Assembly (NCBI GenBank): GCA_020051075.1
Contig: JAGVJP010000019.1
Span: 1-51,390, forward strand
Direction of reading: 5' to 3'
DNA length: 51,390 bases
From: Parachlamydiales bacterium
GTDB taxonomy: Bacteria > Chlamydiota > Chlamydiia > Chlamydiales > Parachlamydiaceae
Part shown: positions 24,861 through 33,835 of the stretch, in pieces
Layout of the letters: every line of letters starts with the position of its first letter
How positions within the stretch are numbered: position 1 is the first letter of the stretch
Notes under the pieces: generated by a model
Told to the model about the DNA's origin: nothing
The model's database searches: none
Seen by the model: the letters and a program-made list of their open reading frames with translations, nothing else
Translations under genes and position numbers: made by a program

Positions 24861-25730
24861 ATGACTCAACATCCCAAGCTTTCCGTTCTGATTACCTCCT
24901 ATAATCATGAAAAATATATACAGGAAGCTCTTGACAGCGTTCTTGCACAGAAAACCCAGGTTCCCTTCGAAATTATTGTTAGCGATGATTGCTCTACAGA
25001 CCGTACACGTGAAATCTTGGAGGATTATCAACAGCGCTATCCGTCGATGATCCGGCTGCTTCCTGTTGAAAAGAATCTCGGGATTACTAAGAATTTACAA
25101 AGAGGACTTTCGGCATGCTCTGGAGAATATATCGCCATTTTAGAAGGAGATGATTATTGGATTTCTCCTCTCAAGTTGCAAAAGCAGGTTGAATTTTTAG
25201 ACCACCAACCGGAGTGCAGCTTTTGCTTCAATGGACTTCTTTTTTTGAATAATGATGGTGTCTACGTTGAGTTTCAGAATGGATTATCACCTCGGTCTCC
25301 TATTCTTTCTCTTATCGAATTAATAGAAAATAATTTTATCGGGAATTTCTCGACATGTATGTATCGAAATGAGGTTGTAAGAAAATTGCCTCCTAAAATC
25401 TATGAAGTATTTACTGTTGATTGGATGTTTAATATGGCCTGTGCAGAGATTGGTTCAATTGGCTATCTCCCTTTACAGATGACTGTCTATCGCAAGCAAG
25501 GGCAGGGAGCTTGGAGCTCTCTAGCAGATAGTCAGCAGATAAAAAAAATCATGGATTTGCTCCCTATCTATGACGAACTATTAGACTACCGGTATAGCCC
25601 TTATTTTACAAAAAGTGTGAATTTCCACCGCTCTCATTTAAAGCGTACTAGACGGAACGCCTTCTTAAAAAAGATTCTTCCTGCTTCTGTCATGACATTT
25701 CTTAAGAAGTTTAAATCATTACTTAAATAG
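24861..25730 (+). CDS. GT2 glycosyltransferase
   Basis: A 289-residue protein. Started at 24861 (AGAGG 5 nt upstream); the frame is open to 24780, but that region is a spacer repeat. GT-A features: LSVLITSYNHEKYIQEALDS, EIIVSDDCSTDRTREIL and the DxD-like IAILEGDDYWISPLKLQKQV. The C-terminal basic tail may bind the membrane. It is the last gene of the cluster and is followed by a strong hairpin. The role is presumably transfer of a sugar onto the same glycan. Confidence 0.88.
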   Translation: MTQHPKLSVLITSYNHEKYIQEALDSVLAQKTQVPFEIIVSDDCSTDRTREILEDYQQRYPSMIRLLPVEKNLGITKNLQRGLSACSGEYIAILEGDDYWISPLKLQKQVEFLDHQPECSFCFNGLLFLNNDGVYVEFQNGLSPRSPILSLIELIENNFIGNFSTCMYRNEVVRKLPPKIYEVFTVDWMFNMACAEIGSIGYLPLQMTVYRKQGQGAWSSLADSQQIKKIMDLLPIYDELLDYRYSPYFTKSVNFHRSHLKRTRRNAFLKKILPASVMTFLKKFKSLLK

Positions 25731-25828
25731 GAAGAGGATGATTCGGATTGATCTGTGCTAAAAACTCATCAACGGGGCAGCAGAGAAAGGTTTTTTCTTT
25801 ATACCGATGCTTGCCACGACCTGAATTT

Positions 25829-25890
25829 TGCTATCTATCATGCAAAATATCAAGCAAAATTTGCATGATAGGTAGCATTTATTTCTATTT
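25829..25890 (+). terminator. strong hairpin with T-rich tail, end of sugar cluster
   Basis: TGCTATCTATCATGCAAAAT (25829-25848) pairs with ATTTGCATGATAGGTAGCA (25859-25877), about 19 bp with one or two G-T or mismatched positions, then TTTATTTCTATTTT. This looks like a rho-independent terminator for the genes at 18998-25730. Confidence 0.7.
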
Positions 25891-25934
25891 TACTCAAAAG
25901 TGGTGATTCACTAATGATGAGTAAAAAATGATCG

Positions 25935-26032
25935 TCATCATCTTGCTTATCCTGCCGCGAAGCGATCTTGCATATCCTGTTATTTTATTCTAGGAGTTGC
26001 GACTTTGCGTGCCTATCCTGTTCATCTTGACT
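25935..26032. repeat. GGATA-type spacer repeat
   Basis: CATCTTGCTTATCCTGCCGC, GAAGCGATCTTGCATATCCT, and a further TATCCTGTTCATCTTG unit. It lies between the convergent sugar cluster and dinG. The 322-nt gap has no gene. Confidence 0.7.
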
Positions 26033-26052
26033 AGATGCTGGTACAGTTAGTT

Positions 26053-28413
26053 TCATGAGAATGGGTTTTGTTTAACAAAATGGTAGGTTTTGCGATAGAA
26101 TTCGTCAATTTTAGGCCAGAGAAGGGTGCTGTTCATGAACAATTTTTCGCTTGCTGGCAAGCTATTTAGAAATTGCTGCCCATATCCCTTTAGGGCGAGG
26201 CGTGTGTCGAGACAGATCACGCAGCCTCGGTCATACTTGCTCCTGATCAGCCTTCCAAAGCCTTGTTTGAATTTTACAATTGCATGAGGAACCATGTAGT
26301 CATTGAAAGGGTTTCCTCCACTCTCTAAAATGGCTTCGGTATGTGCTTGAACCATCGGGTCATTAGGGACTTGGAATGGGAGTTTGACGATGATGACGCA
26401 ACGCAAGGCATCACCGACGACGTCAACACCCTCCCAGAATGTGTCTGTACCGAAGAGGACGGCGCGGTCAGTTTTCTTGAAGTTATTGAGAAGAGAGAGT
26501 CGATGATCATCTCCTTGACGGAATAGGGTATAGCGATTGTCTGACAATCGTTTTGCTAAAGTTGCATGGCAAGCTTGCATCATCGCATACGAAGTAAAGA
26601 GGACGAAGACGCCTCCTCTAGTGGTTTCAACAGCTTTCCAGACATTTTCAAACGCAACATCATTGAACGCAGGGTGGCTGGGAGGGGGCATGTCCGTCGG
26701 AATTGCTAGGAGAGTTTGCCTTTTATAGTCGAATGGGGATGTGTAGACATGTTCAGTGACGATGCGGTCTTCAAGAAGTTCGTTGGTCAGGCCGAGGCGC
26801 TGGCGGGCATAATCAAATTTCTGGTTTGTGGCTAAAGTGGCGCTGCACAGAATGATGGTGGCAAAGCGGTTAAATAGATAATCAGCCAGTAATTTAGAGG
26901 TGTTTAATTCAGCGTCAATGAGATGGACATTGACTAAGCTTTTGAGCTGCTGCAGCTCAATCCAGCGTACCTTTGAGGAGGTTTTAACCTCTTCTAAAAA
27001 TGCACGTAGAAAAGCGACGGCTTGCAGCAACTTTCCACTCAACGCCAGAATGTCGAAACGGATGCTTTTTGTTTGTTCCTGCATCTTTTCATCATCAATG
27101 AGCTTGAGGGATCCTTCAAGGCCGATGACGCTATCATGATAGCGCTTAAGCATCTCAATCAGTTTCATCGCCTGAGGCTCGAATTGCTCTTTCCAGTTGG
27201 GGTGGATTTGGTCTTCTTTCAAGATCCGCAGTTTATTTTCCCCTTTCATCGACGATTCTGCCTGGCTCGTTCGCTCCCATGGCTTCTTTTTGCTTTCGAT
27301 ATATTGGCAGAAAGCTTCGAACGATTCGTGAATCTGCTCATTTAGTGAATGGCGCAAGGCTGAAAGATCGATTGTAATTTGTTGAATCAATCGGCCGATA
27401 TCATGCGGGGGTGTTTTGCGGTATAGTGATTGAAGTTTCTCTCTTAAGAGAGGGAGCTTTCCTTCAGCTGAACCGCCTTTATCAGAGTTAAGCCTTCCCA
27501 GAATCCGAAGGAGTTCGAGCTTATGCAAGCGTGCGGAGAAGAATTCCGTCGCGATGCTCTCGATGTGATGAGCTTCGTCAATGATGATACGATTATAGGA
27601 GGGAAGGATGGAAGGTTCGCTATAGTTGTTTGTCTCTTTCCTTTTAGCAAGGTCGGCGAAGAGAAGATGATGGTTGACGATCAGGAGCTGAGCATCTTGT
27701 GCTTTGCGGCGCGCTTTGAAGAAAAAACACTTTTGAAAATGGGGACAGTCATTGTGCGAGCAGGCATCTGCTTCTGCTCCAACCCTCTCCCAAGTTGCTG
27801 GCGAAATGATAAAAGGAACCTCAGATCTTGAGCCTTCCTCAGCTCGAGGGAGCCATTGGCTGATGGAGTCGAGTTCCTTTTGTTCTATTCCAGGAAATAA
27901 CTGGAGCTCCATTTGAGTATCTTCAATTTTTCGAAAGCAGAGATAGTTGCTCATTCCTTTCACTAAAACTGTTTTTAGACTGAGATTTAAAGCTTTCAGG
28001 ATCGAGGGAATGTCTTTCTCGATAAGCTGTTCTTGCAAAGCAATGGTATGGGTCGAGATGACTGTTTTTTCATGCTGCTGAGAAGCCCAAAGGATGGCTG
28101 GAATTAAATAAGCTAAACTTTTCCCTGTTCCTGTTCCCGCTTCGATGAGGGCGATCGCCTCTTTGTTATAGGCTTCGATGATATTGGTCATCATTTGCTG
28201 TTGCGCTGGGCGAGGTTCAAATCCTTTCAGGGTGCGAGAGAGTTGGCCATTATTGCCGATGAGACTCACTAACTGGTTGGGGTCAAGTTTGATACTCGTG
28301 TCTGTCATGATTTGGTTTGCAACATTAAGGTGGAGAGATCCGAAAAAATCATATAGAGGTTCAAGATAACTGCCAACAAGTTTCACAGAAAAAACAGAGG
28401 TAGACTTGAACAT
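26053..28413 (-). CDS. dinG: DinG/XPD-family DNA helicase
   Basis: A 786-residue superfamily 2 helicase. Walker A is AGTGTGKS (92-99) and the DEAH box is IIIDEAHHIES. Between them are cysteines (NYLCFRK, then CSHNDCPHFQKC) typical of the XPD/DinG iron-sulfur cluster, followed by LLIVNHHLLFADL. Helicase motifs V/VI appear as GTDTFWEGVDVVG and FGRLIRSKYDRG. DinG unwinds R-loops and forked DNA 5'-3'. The N-terminal 35 residues before MTDTSIKLD are not needed for the fold, so the start could be 28308; neither site has a clear Shine-Dalgarno sequence. It diverges from pgk across a 319-nt spacer filled by a palindromic repeat. Confidence 0.9.
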   Translation of the reverse strand: MFKSTSVFSVKLVGSYLEPLYDFFGSLHLNVANQIMTDTSIKLDPNQLVSLIGNNGQLSRTLKGFEPRPAQQQMMTNIIEAYNKEAIALIEAGTGTGKSLAYLIPAILWASQQHEKTVISTHTIALQEQLIEKDIPSILKALNLSLKTVLVKGMSNYLCFRKIEDTQMELQLFPGIEQKELDSISQWLPRAEEGSRSEVPFIISPATWERVGAEADACSHNDCPHFQKCFFFKARRKAQDAQLLIVNHHLLFADLAKRKETNNYSEPSILPSYNRIIIDEAHHIESIATEFFSARLHKLELLRILGRLNSDKGGSAEGKLPLLREKLQSLYRKTPPHDIGRLIQQITIDLSALRHSLNEQIHESFEAFCQYIESKKKPWERTSQAESSMKGENKLRILKEDQIHPNWKEQFEPQAMKLIEMLKRYHDSVIGLEGSLKLIDDEKMQEQTKSIRFDILALSGKLLQAVAFLRAFLEEVKTSSKVRWIELQQLKSLVNVHLIDAELNTSKLLADYLFNRFATIILCSATLATNQKFDYARQRLGLTNELLEDRIVTEHVYTSPFDYKRQTLLAIPTDMPPPSHPAFNDVAFENVWKAVETTRGGVFVLFTSYAMMQACHATLAKRLSDNRYTLFRQGDDHRLSLLNNFKKTDRAVLFGTDTFWEGVDVVGDALRCVIIVKLPFQVPNDPMVQAHTEAILESGGNPFNDYMVPHAIVKFKQGFGRLIRSKYDRGCVICLDTRLALKGYGQQFLNSLPASEKLFMNSTLLWPKIDEFYRKTYHFVKQNPFS

Positions 28414-28467
28414 TTCTGACGAACAAGACTATGTTACTGTTACAAGAAATCTAGCAAAACATAAACA

Positions 28468-28631
28468 AAAGGGCAAAACAGGATAAGCAGGATTACTTCG
28501 TAGCAGGATAGGCAAGATAGTGATGATAAGATGATAGGCTTTGTTGTTATTTTTCCAATGGTTGCCTGATTTTCCTATCATCTTGCTTATCCTGCCGCGA
28601 AGCGATCCTGCTTATCCTGTTTTGCCCTTTT
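28468..28631. repeat. large inverted pair of GGATA-type repeats
   Basis: The left arm (28468-28540, with GGGCAAAACAGGATAAGCAG) pairs with the right arm (28573-28631, with CCTGCTTATCCTGTTTTGCCC) over about 55-60 bp with few mismatches. It lies between divergent dinG and pgk, where no terminator is required. Confidence 0.75.
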
Positions 28632-28732
28632 TGATTGTTTTGATTAGACTGGAGTTGAAATATTTGATCAGATGACCTATGGTGCGGATTTAATGGAATC
28701 TTGCTTTTGTTGAACTTGCGGGGTGATGCACT

Positions 28733-29938
28733 ATGTCAGAGAAACTCTCTATTCGCGATCTCGATGTTAGAAATAAACGGGTATTGATACGAGTCGATTT
28801 CAATGTTCCTTTCGAAAATGGGGAAATTTCTGATGATACCCGTATTAGAGCCTCACTACCCACCATTCGTTACGTTTTCGACCATGGCGGCATACCGATT
28901 TTGATGAGCCATTTAGGGAGGCCAAAAGGGAAAAAAGATCCTCTCCTCTCTCTGAAACCTTGTGCTGAAAGGTTGTCTAAGCTTCTTGAACGTCCCGTTT
29001 TGATGGGGCAAGATTGTTGTGGTTTGGAAATAGAGAGGATTTGTCATTCGCTTAAACACGGCGACATCCTCATGCTTGAAAATCTCCGCTTCCACCCAGG
29101 AGAAGAAAAACCTGCAGATGAACCTTCTTTTGCGAGTTCTTTAGCCGACCTTGGTGATTTCTATGTGGATGATGCGTTTAGTTGTTCTCACCGGGAACAT
29201 GCGTCGATCACAGCAATCACGACGTTCTTTCCAGGAAAATCTGCCGCAGGATTTCTCATGGAAAAAGAAATTGCCTACTTGGACCGGACGATAAAAAATC
29301 CTGAAAGGCCTTTTTACGCTATCCTAGGCGGGGCGAAAATCTCAACAAAATTTAAAGTGATTGAGGCCCTCTTGCAGAAAGCAGATCTCCTTCTGATTGG
29401 CGGGGCCATGGCTTATACATTTTTTAAAGCTGAAAACATTCCCATAGGAAATTCATTAGTTGAAAATGACTTTCTCCCCGTGGCGAGAGAATTGATGGAT
29501 GTAGGAGTTCAATCGCGCTGTCGGATTTTACTCCCTAGCGATATCGTTGCTGTACGTGCGATTTCTAGCCCCTCAGAGCGGGTGGTCGTTCCCATTCCAG
29601 AGGGAATTCCAGAGGGGTTCGAAGGTGTCGATATTGGCCCTGAGACAATAAAAAAATACAAAAATGCATTGCAGTCTGCTGCAACTGTATTTTGGAATGG
29701 TCCACTAGGTGTTTTTGAAACCCCGCCATTCGATCAAGGAACAAATGAAATCGCCCATTGCATGGCCTCTCTTTCTGCCAATACCATTGTCGGAGGCGGC
29801 GATACGATTGCTGCTTTAGACAGAGCGGGAGAAGGGAAAAATATGAGCCATCTTTCAACAGGGGGCGGAGCCTCTCTAGAATATATCGAATTAGGCAATC
29901 TGCCAGGGATCGAAGCTCTGTCGGACGTTGTTGCATAA
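28733..29938 (+). CDS. pgk: phosphoglycerate kinase
   Basis: A 401-residue glycolytic enzyme that transfers phosphate between 1,3-bisphosphoglycerate and ADP. Signatures are KRVLIRVDFNVPFENG near the N-terminus, the substrate-binding GGIPILMSHLGRPKG, LENLRFHPGEE, FYAILGGAKISTKFKVIEAL, and the C-terminal nucleotide-site GGGDTIAALDRAG followed by STGGGASLEYIE. Length is normal for bacterial Pgk. It stands alone, with a hairpin after its stop. It coexists with ATP-importing translocases next door, so energy comes from both glycolysis and the host. Confidence 0.97.
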   Translation: MSEKLSIRDLDVRNKRVLIRVDFNVPFENGEISDDTRIRASLPTIRYVFDHGGIPILMSHLGRPKGKKDPLLSLKPCAERLSKLLERPVLMGQDCCGLEIERICHSLKHGDILMLENLRFHPGEEKPADEPSFASSLADLGDFYVDDAFSCSHREHASITAITTFFPGKSAAGFLMEKEIAYLDRTIKNPERPFYAILGGAKISTKFKVIEALLQKADLLLIGGAMAYTFFKAENIPIGNSLVENDFLPVARELMDVGVQSRCRILLPSDIVAVRAISSPSERVVVPIPEGIPEGFEGVDIGPETIKKYKNALQSAATVFWNGPLGVFETPPFDQGTNEIAHCMASLSANTIVGGGDTIAALDRAGEGKNMSHLSTGGGASLEYIELGNLPGIEALSDVVA

Positions 29939-29970
29939 TTCACCACTGATCTCATTGGCTCAGTGGTGAA
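29939..29970 (+). terminator. hairpin after pgk
   Basis: TTCACCACTGA and TCAGTGGTGAA form an 11-bp perfect stem with a 10-nt loop, beginning at the pgk stop. No T-run follows, so termination would be imperfect. Confidence 0.55.
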
Positions 29971-29999
29971 ACAATGCCGCTCTGTCGCAAAAATTCCCC

Positions 30000-30028
30000 T
30001 TGCTTTAAATTTATGAACCGCCTATAAT
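30000..30028 (+). promoter_or_regulatory. promoter of the first NTT gene
   Basis: TTGCTT (30000-30005), a 17-nt spacer and a perfect TATAAT (30023-30028). The translation start at 30245 is 216 nt downstream, implying a leader of about 210 nt. Apart from the pgk hairpin and this promoter, I see nothing firm in the 306-nt gap. Confidence 0.65.
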
Positions 30029-30244
30029 AGTATTTTCAAAGGCGTTCTAAATGCTAAATTAAGCATTTTCAAACTTCGAGGCTTATGCAATTTGAATCAG
30101 TAAGTCAACTCAAGTCTTTCACTCTTTCTACTTACAACTTGCAATTATATTTAAATGTAAAATTTATTACATTATTGTATCCGGTCAATTTTGTCTATCA
30201 AAGCGATTCAGAGAGTTCGTTTTTAATCCAAGGGCAAGGTTTGC

Positions 30245-31888
30245 ATGTCATTGAAGACACCAGGGGAATCACTTCCCGAATTTAGCCGATGGCGAGGCTA
30301 TATATGGCCTGTCCATAACTATGAGCTCAAAAAGCTCATTCCAATGCTCTTCATTTTCTTTCTAATTTCATTTGATTATAATGTTCTGAGAACTCTTAAA
30401 GACTCGATTCTCATTACAGCGCCTTCTTCAGGGGCTGAAGTGATCCCATTTGTTAAGGTTTGGGGAGTCTTTCCAGGGGCAATCTTGATGACACTATTTT
30501 TTACCTGGATCTCTAACCGCCTCTCTCGAGAAACTGTTTTTTATATTATCTTGTCAATCTTTCTCTCCTATTTTGCCCTTTTTACCTTTGTCTTATACCC
30601 CATTCGAGACCTTATTCACCCCAATGAGCTAGCTGACCGCTTAGAGATTTATTTGCCTCTTGGGCTTAAGGGGTTGGTTACGATGTTTCGCTATTGGTCG
30701 TTTACCCTGTTCTATGTGATGTCTGAGCTCTGGTCTAGTGCTGTCTTGGCAGTGCTCTTCTGGGGATTCGCCAACCAGGTCACTCGCATTGGCGAAGCAA
30801 AACGTTTTTATGGGTTATTTGGTGTTGGAGCCAATCTTTCAGGAATCTTTGCTGGTCAGCTTTCGGTATTTTGTTGTAATTTTACCAAGCAAGGGGGGAC
30901 GATTCCAATTGGTGAAGATGCATGGCATCAATCTTTGATCTTGATGATCTCGATGATCTTAGTTGCTGGGGTTCTCACTTTGGCTTTATTTCGTTGGATG
31001 AATCGGACGGTATTAACTGACCCTCGTTACTACGATCCTTCCTCTGTGACTTCAAAAGATGATGTGAAAGGAAAGCTTTCGTTAAGGCAAAGTTTCTCTT
31101 ATCTACTCCGCTCTAATTATCTTATCTCTATCGCTGTGATTGTACTTTCTTATAATCTAGTCATCAATCTCACCGAAGTATTGTGGAAACATCAAGTCAA
31201 AGAATTATACCCTAATCCCAATGATTACACTCTCTATATGAACCATGTCGTTTCGATCATCGGCTTGGTGGCGACGATCACCTCTTTATTTGTTGCTGGA
31301 AATGCAATTCGGAAATTAGGTTGGACGTTTACTGCGCTCATTACACCGGCGATCTTGATTTTGACAAGCATCGGTGTTTTTACTTTCTTCTTTATGAACC
31401 AGTCCATGCCCGATTTTACCATCGCCTTCCTCGGGTTAACACCTCTAGCAATGGTTGTGTTCTTCAGTACAGCGCAAAATATCCTAAGCCGCGGGGCGAA
31501 ATATTCTGTCTTTGATGCGACAAAAGAAATGGCGTTTGTTCCTTTAGACTCTGAAAGTAAGCTAGTCGGGAAAGCGGCTATTGATGGTGTCTGCTCCCGC
31601 CTTGGGAAATCAGGGGGATCGGTGGTGCTGCAGAGTTTGTTATTCTTCTTCTCTACAATCTCTGCCAGCGCCCCTTATGTCGCTGCTGTATTATTCGGCG
31701 TGATAGGGATCTGGATCGCTGCTATCCGGTTATTAGGGAAGCAATTTAACGAATTAACCACAACAACGGTTTCAGTCCAACCCCCCCCTACTGCTGGGGC
31801 GGGTGAATTTGTAGGACAGCCGAGATCTGCAAGGGTGGCTCCTGTGACTGTTTTAGGTGAGCAGTTGAAAGAACAGCAAGCTGTATAG
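30245..31888 (+). CDS. NTT-family nucleotide transporter A (ATP/ADP translocase type)
   Basis: A 547-residue membrane protein with about 12 transmembrane helices, of the TLC/NTT family restricted to plastids, Chlamydiae, Rickettsiales and similar intracellular organisms. Family features are the N-terminal RWRGYIWPVHNYELKKLIPM, LRTLKDSILITAPSSGAEVI, SELWSSAVLAVLFWGFANQV, and the C-terminal FDATKEMAFVPLDSESKLVG followed by GKAAIDGVCSRLGKSGGS. These proteins exchange host ATP for ADP or import other nucleotides. Which substrates this paralogue carries cannot be told here. An AAGG sequence lies about 6 nt before the ATG. The message ends at a clear hairpin terminator. Confidence 0.92.
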   Translation: MSLKTPGESLPEFSRWRGYIWPVHNYELKKLIPMLFIFFLISFDYNVLRTLKDSILITAPSSGAEVIPFVKVWGVFPGAILMTLFFTWISNRLSRETVFYIILSIFLSYFALFTFVLYPIRDLIHPNELADRLEIYLPLGLKGLVTMFRYWSFTLFYVMSELWSSAVLAVLFWGFANQVTRIGEAKRFYGLFGVGANLSGIFAGQLSVFCCNFTKQGGTIPIGEDAWHQSLILMISMILVAGVLTLALFRWMNRTVLTDPRYYDPSSVTSKDDVKGKLSLRQSFSYLLRSNYLISIAVIVLSYNLVINLTEVLWKHQVKELYPNPNDYTLYMNHVVSIIGLVATITSLFVAGNAIRKLGWTFTALITPAILILTSIGVFTFFFMNQSMPDFTIAFLGLTPLAMVVFFSTAQNILSRGAKYSVFDATKEMAFVPLDSESKLVGKAAIDGVCSRLGKSGGSVVLQSLLFFFSTISASAPYVAAVLFGVIGIWIAAIRLLGKQFNELTTTTVSVQPPPTAGAGEFVGQPRSARVAPVTVLGEQLKEQQAV

Positions 31889-31956
31889 GCGAAAATTCTC
31901 AGAAATGATGATGAATACAACGATATTTTACATCTTTTCTGAGAATTTCGCTTTTT
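31889..31956 (+). terminator. rho-independent terminator of NTT A
   Basis: GCGAAAATTCTCAGAAA starts at the stop codon and pairs with TTTTCTGAGAATTTCGC, followed by TTTTT. The stem is about 16 bp with one bulge; the loop is about 30 nt. Confidence 0.75.
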
Positions 31957-31971
31957 ATGAATAAGTTAGTG

Positions 31972-32001
31972 TTGAATATTTTATTTTAAATGTGGTATAA
32001 T
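31972..32001 (+). promoter_or_regulatory. extended -10 promoter of NTT B
   Basis: TTGAAT (31972-31977), an 18-nt spacer and TGGTATAAT, a perfect -10 (31996-32001) with the TGn extension. The start codon is 23 nt further on, so the 5' leader is very short, in contrast to NTT A. Confidence 0.75.
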
Positions 32002-32024
32002 CATTTCTTAATGAAGGGTTTTTG

Positions 32025-33602
32025 ATGTCTCATTCAGAGTTTGGTAGAATCCGATCATGTTTTTGGCCCGTTTATCGGCATGAATTAAGAAAATTGCTGC
32101 CGATGATGTTAATCATGTTTCTCATCTGTTTCAATTACACAATTTTACGAAATATCAAAGACGCTGTCGTTGTGACAGCTAAATCGTCTGGTGCAGAGGT
32201 GATTCCTTTTATTAAAGTTTGGGTACTCCTTCCAATGGCTGTTTTAGCGACGCTGATTTTTACCAAAATCTCAAGCCGCTTTAGCCAAGAAAAGGTGTTT
32301 TATATTACGATCACAAGCTTCCTTGTTTTTTTCACTCTCTTTACTTTTGTCCTTTTTCCTCTACAAAATGTTTTACATCCCCACCAAACAGCAGATTATC
32401 TAGAATCTCTACTGCCTCCTGGCTGTAAAGGGTTGATTGCGATGTTTCGAAATTGGACATTTACCCTCTTCTACGTATTCTGCGAGCTTTGGAGTACCAT
32501 GGTCTTATCTGTTCTTTTCTGGGGATTTGCTAACGAAGTGACGAAGATCACAGAAGCACGCCGTTTTTATAGCATGCTAGGCGTCATCGCCAGTTTTTCA
32601 GGGATTGTTGCAGGCGTTGCTGCGAATTTATTAACAAATAATCAAAGCTGGGACAAAACCCTTGAGATTCTAATGATTACAGTCATTATCTTTGGATGTT
32701 TGACGATGGTGGCTTTTCGTTGGATGAATAAGAATGTTCTCAATGCGCCTGAATTTAATGAACTTCACCAAACCAGGAGCAATCAATTGCTGCCTAAGAA
32801 AAGGTTGTCGATTCGAGAAAGTTTAGATTATCTATTAAATTCGAAATATTTAATATGTATTGCTCTGATTGTTATCTGTTATAACTTGTTTATTAATGTC
32901 GTAGAAATCGTTTGGAAAGATCAGCTCCGGCAGCTCTATCCAGAAACAGTGAACTACAGCCGTTATATGAACTATATGACCTCTGCTGTCGGCATCATCG
33001 CGACAATCACTTCCCTGTTTATGGCTCAACTGATCGCCCGTTTTGGGTGGACAAGAACGGCTTTAATCACTCCCGTCATCATGCTTCTGACTAGCATCGG
33101 TTTTTTCTCCTTTATGCTGTTTAGAGACGATTTAGCAGGTCCTGTGAATTACTTTATTGGGACGACTCCTCTTGCCATCGCTGTCTTCTTTGGCGCTGCG
33201 CAAGTGTGCATGAGTAAGGCTTGTAAGTACTCAGTGTTTGATTCTACCAAAGAGATGGCTTTTATCCCCCTCAGCCATGAGAGTAAGTTAAGAGGAAAGG
33301 CTGCGATTGATGGTGTGGGATCGCGGATTGGAAAATCAGGCGGGTCAATCATCCATCAAGGGCTCCTGATGCTTTTCGGGACCGTTGCAGCGAGCGCGCC
33401 TTATGTTGCGGCGATTTTACTCCTCGTCATCTTTTGTTGGGGCTATGCTGTCCGTTCATTAGGCAAACAGTTTGCTTCGATGATTGGAGACCGCGGTCGC
33501 GAAGAGATTGGCGAAGGCAACGTTGAACCGGCAGATGCTCACCAGCTGTCAAAAGATGTTGAAGGCACGAGCAACCTGAAACCGACGTTTATCACCTCCT
33601 AA
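32025..33602 (+). CDS. NTT-family nucleotide transporter B
   Basis: A 525-residue NTT paralogue with the same 12-helix layout. Family blocks: CFWPVYRHELRKLLPMMLIM, ILRNIKDAVVVTAKSSGAEV, CELWSTMVLSVLFWGFANEV, and FDSTKEMAFIPLSHESKLRG followed by GKAAIDGVGSRIGKSGGS. I use ATG at 32025 (GAAGGG 6 nt upstream) rather than the TTG before it. It has its own promoter and is separated from NTT A by a terminator, so the two can be regulated apart. The C-terminal tail differs and is acidic. The substrate (ATP/ADP exchange, or proton-driven nucleotide uptake) is not determined. Confidence 0.92.
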   Translation: MSHSEFGRIRSCFWPVYRHELRKLLPMMLIMFLICFNYTILRNIKDAVVVTAKSSGAEVIPFIKVWVLLPMAVLATLIFTKISSRFSQEKVFYITITSFLVFFTLFTFVLFPLQNVLHPHQTADYLESLLPPGCKGLIAMFRNWTFTLFYVFCELWSTMVLSVLFWGFANEVTKITEARRFYSMLGVIASFSGIVAGVAANLLTNNQSWDKTLEILMITVIIFGCLTMVAFRWMNKNVLNAPEFNELHQTRSNQLLPKKRLSIRESLDYLLNSKYLICIALIVICYNLFINVVEIVWKDQLRQLYPETVNYSRYMNYMTSAVGIIATITSLFMAQLIARFGWTRTALITPVIMLLTSIGFFSFMLFRDDLAGPVNYFIGTTPLAIAVFFGAAQVCMSKACKYSVFDSTKEMAFIPLSHESKLRGKAAIDGVGSRIGKSGGSIIHQGLLMLFGTVAASAPYVAAILLLVIFCWGYAVRSLGKQFASMIGDRGREEIGEGNVEPADAHQLSKDVEGTSNLKPTFITS

Positions 33603-33651
33603 CACGGAACAAGATTGGCAAACTTGCAACATCCCTAACTTCCCAGCATAA

Positions 33652-33790
33652 GAAAACAGGATAGGCAAGATCGCTGCGCGGCAAGATAGGCAAGATAACG
33701 AATAGCTTAACGCACCCTTATCCTTCCCATCCTGCTAAAATTGACAGGATGGGGAGGATATATAGGAAAGATAGTGGTGATGAAAGGAGA
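33652..33790. repeat. GGATA-type repeats, left flank of the AAA-ATPase gene
   Basis: The first unit (33652-33700) has AAAACAGGATAGGCAAGATC and a GCGCGGCAAGATAGG half. The second (33718-33790) has CCTTCCCATCCTGC, TTGACAGGATGGGGAGGATA and GATAGTGGTGATGAAAGGAG. The second is a direct repeat of the unit at 35505-35585. Confidence 0.75.
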
Positions 33791-33835
33791 TGGCTCATTA
33801 ATTAGGCAAAGGAACGAAAGGGGGGGCGTGAATAG

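Noticed and set aside
28200..28230. GTTCAAATCC resembling a tRNA T-loop
   Set aside because: It is inside the dinG coding sequence and no cloverleaf can be drawn around it.
30085..30285. 66-codon ORF before and overlapping NTT A
   Set aside because: It overlaps the transporter start by 41 nt, has GAGG only 3 nt before its ATG, and the peptide is unremarkable. Kept only as a possible leader.
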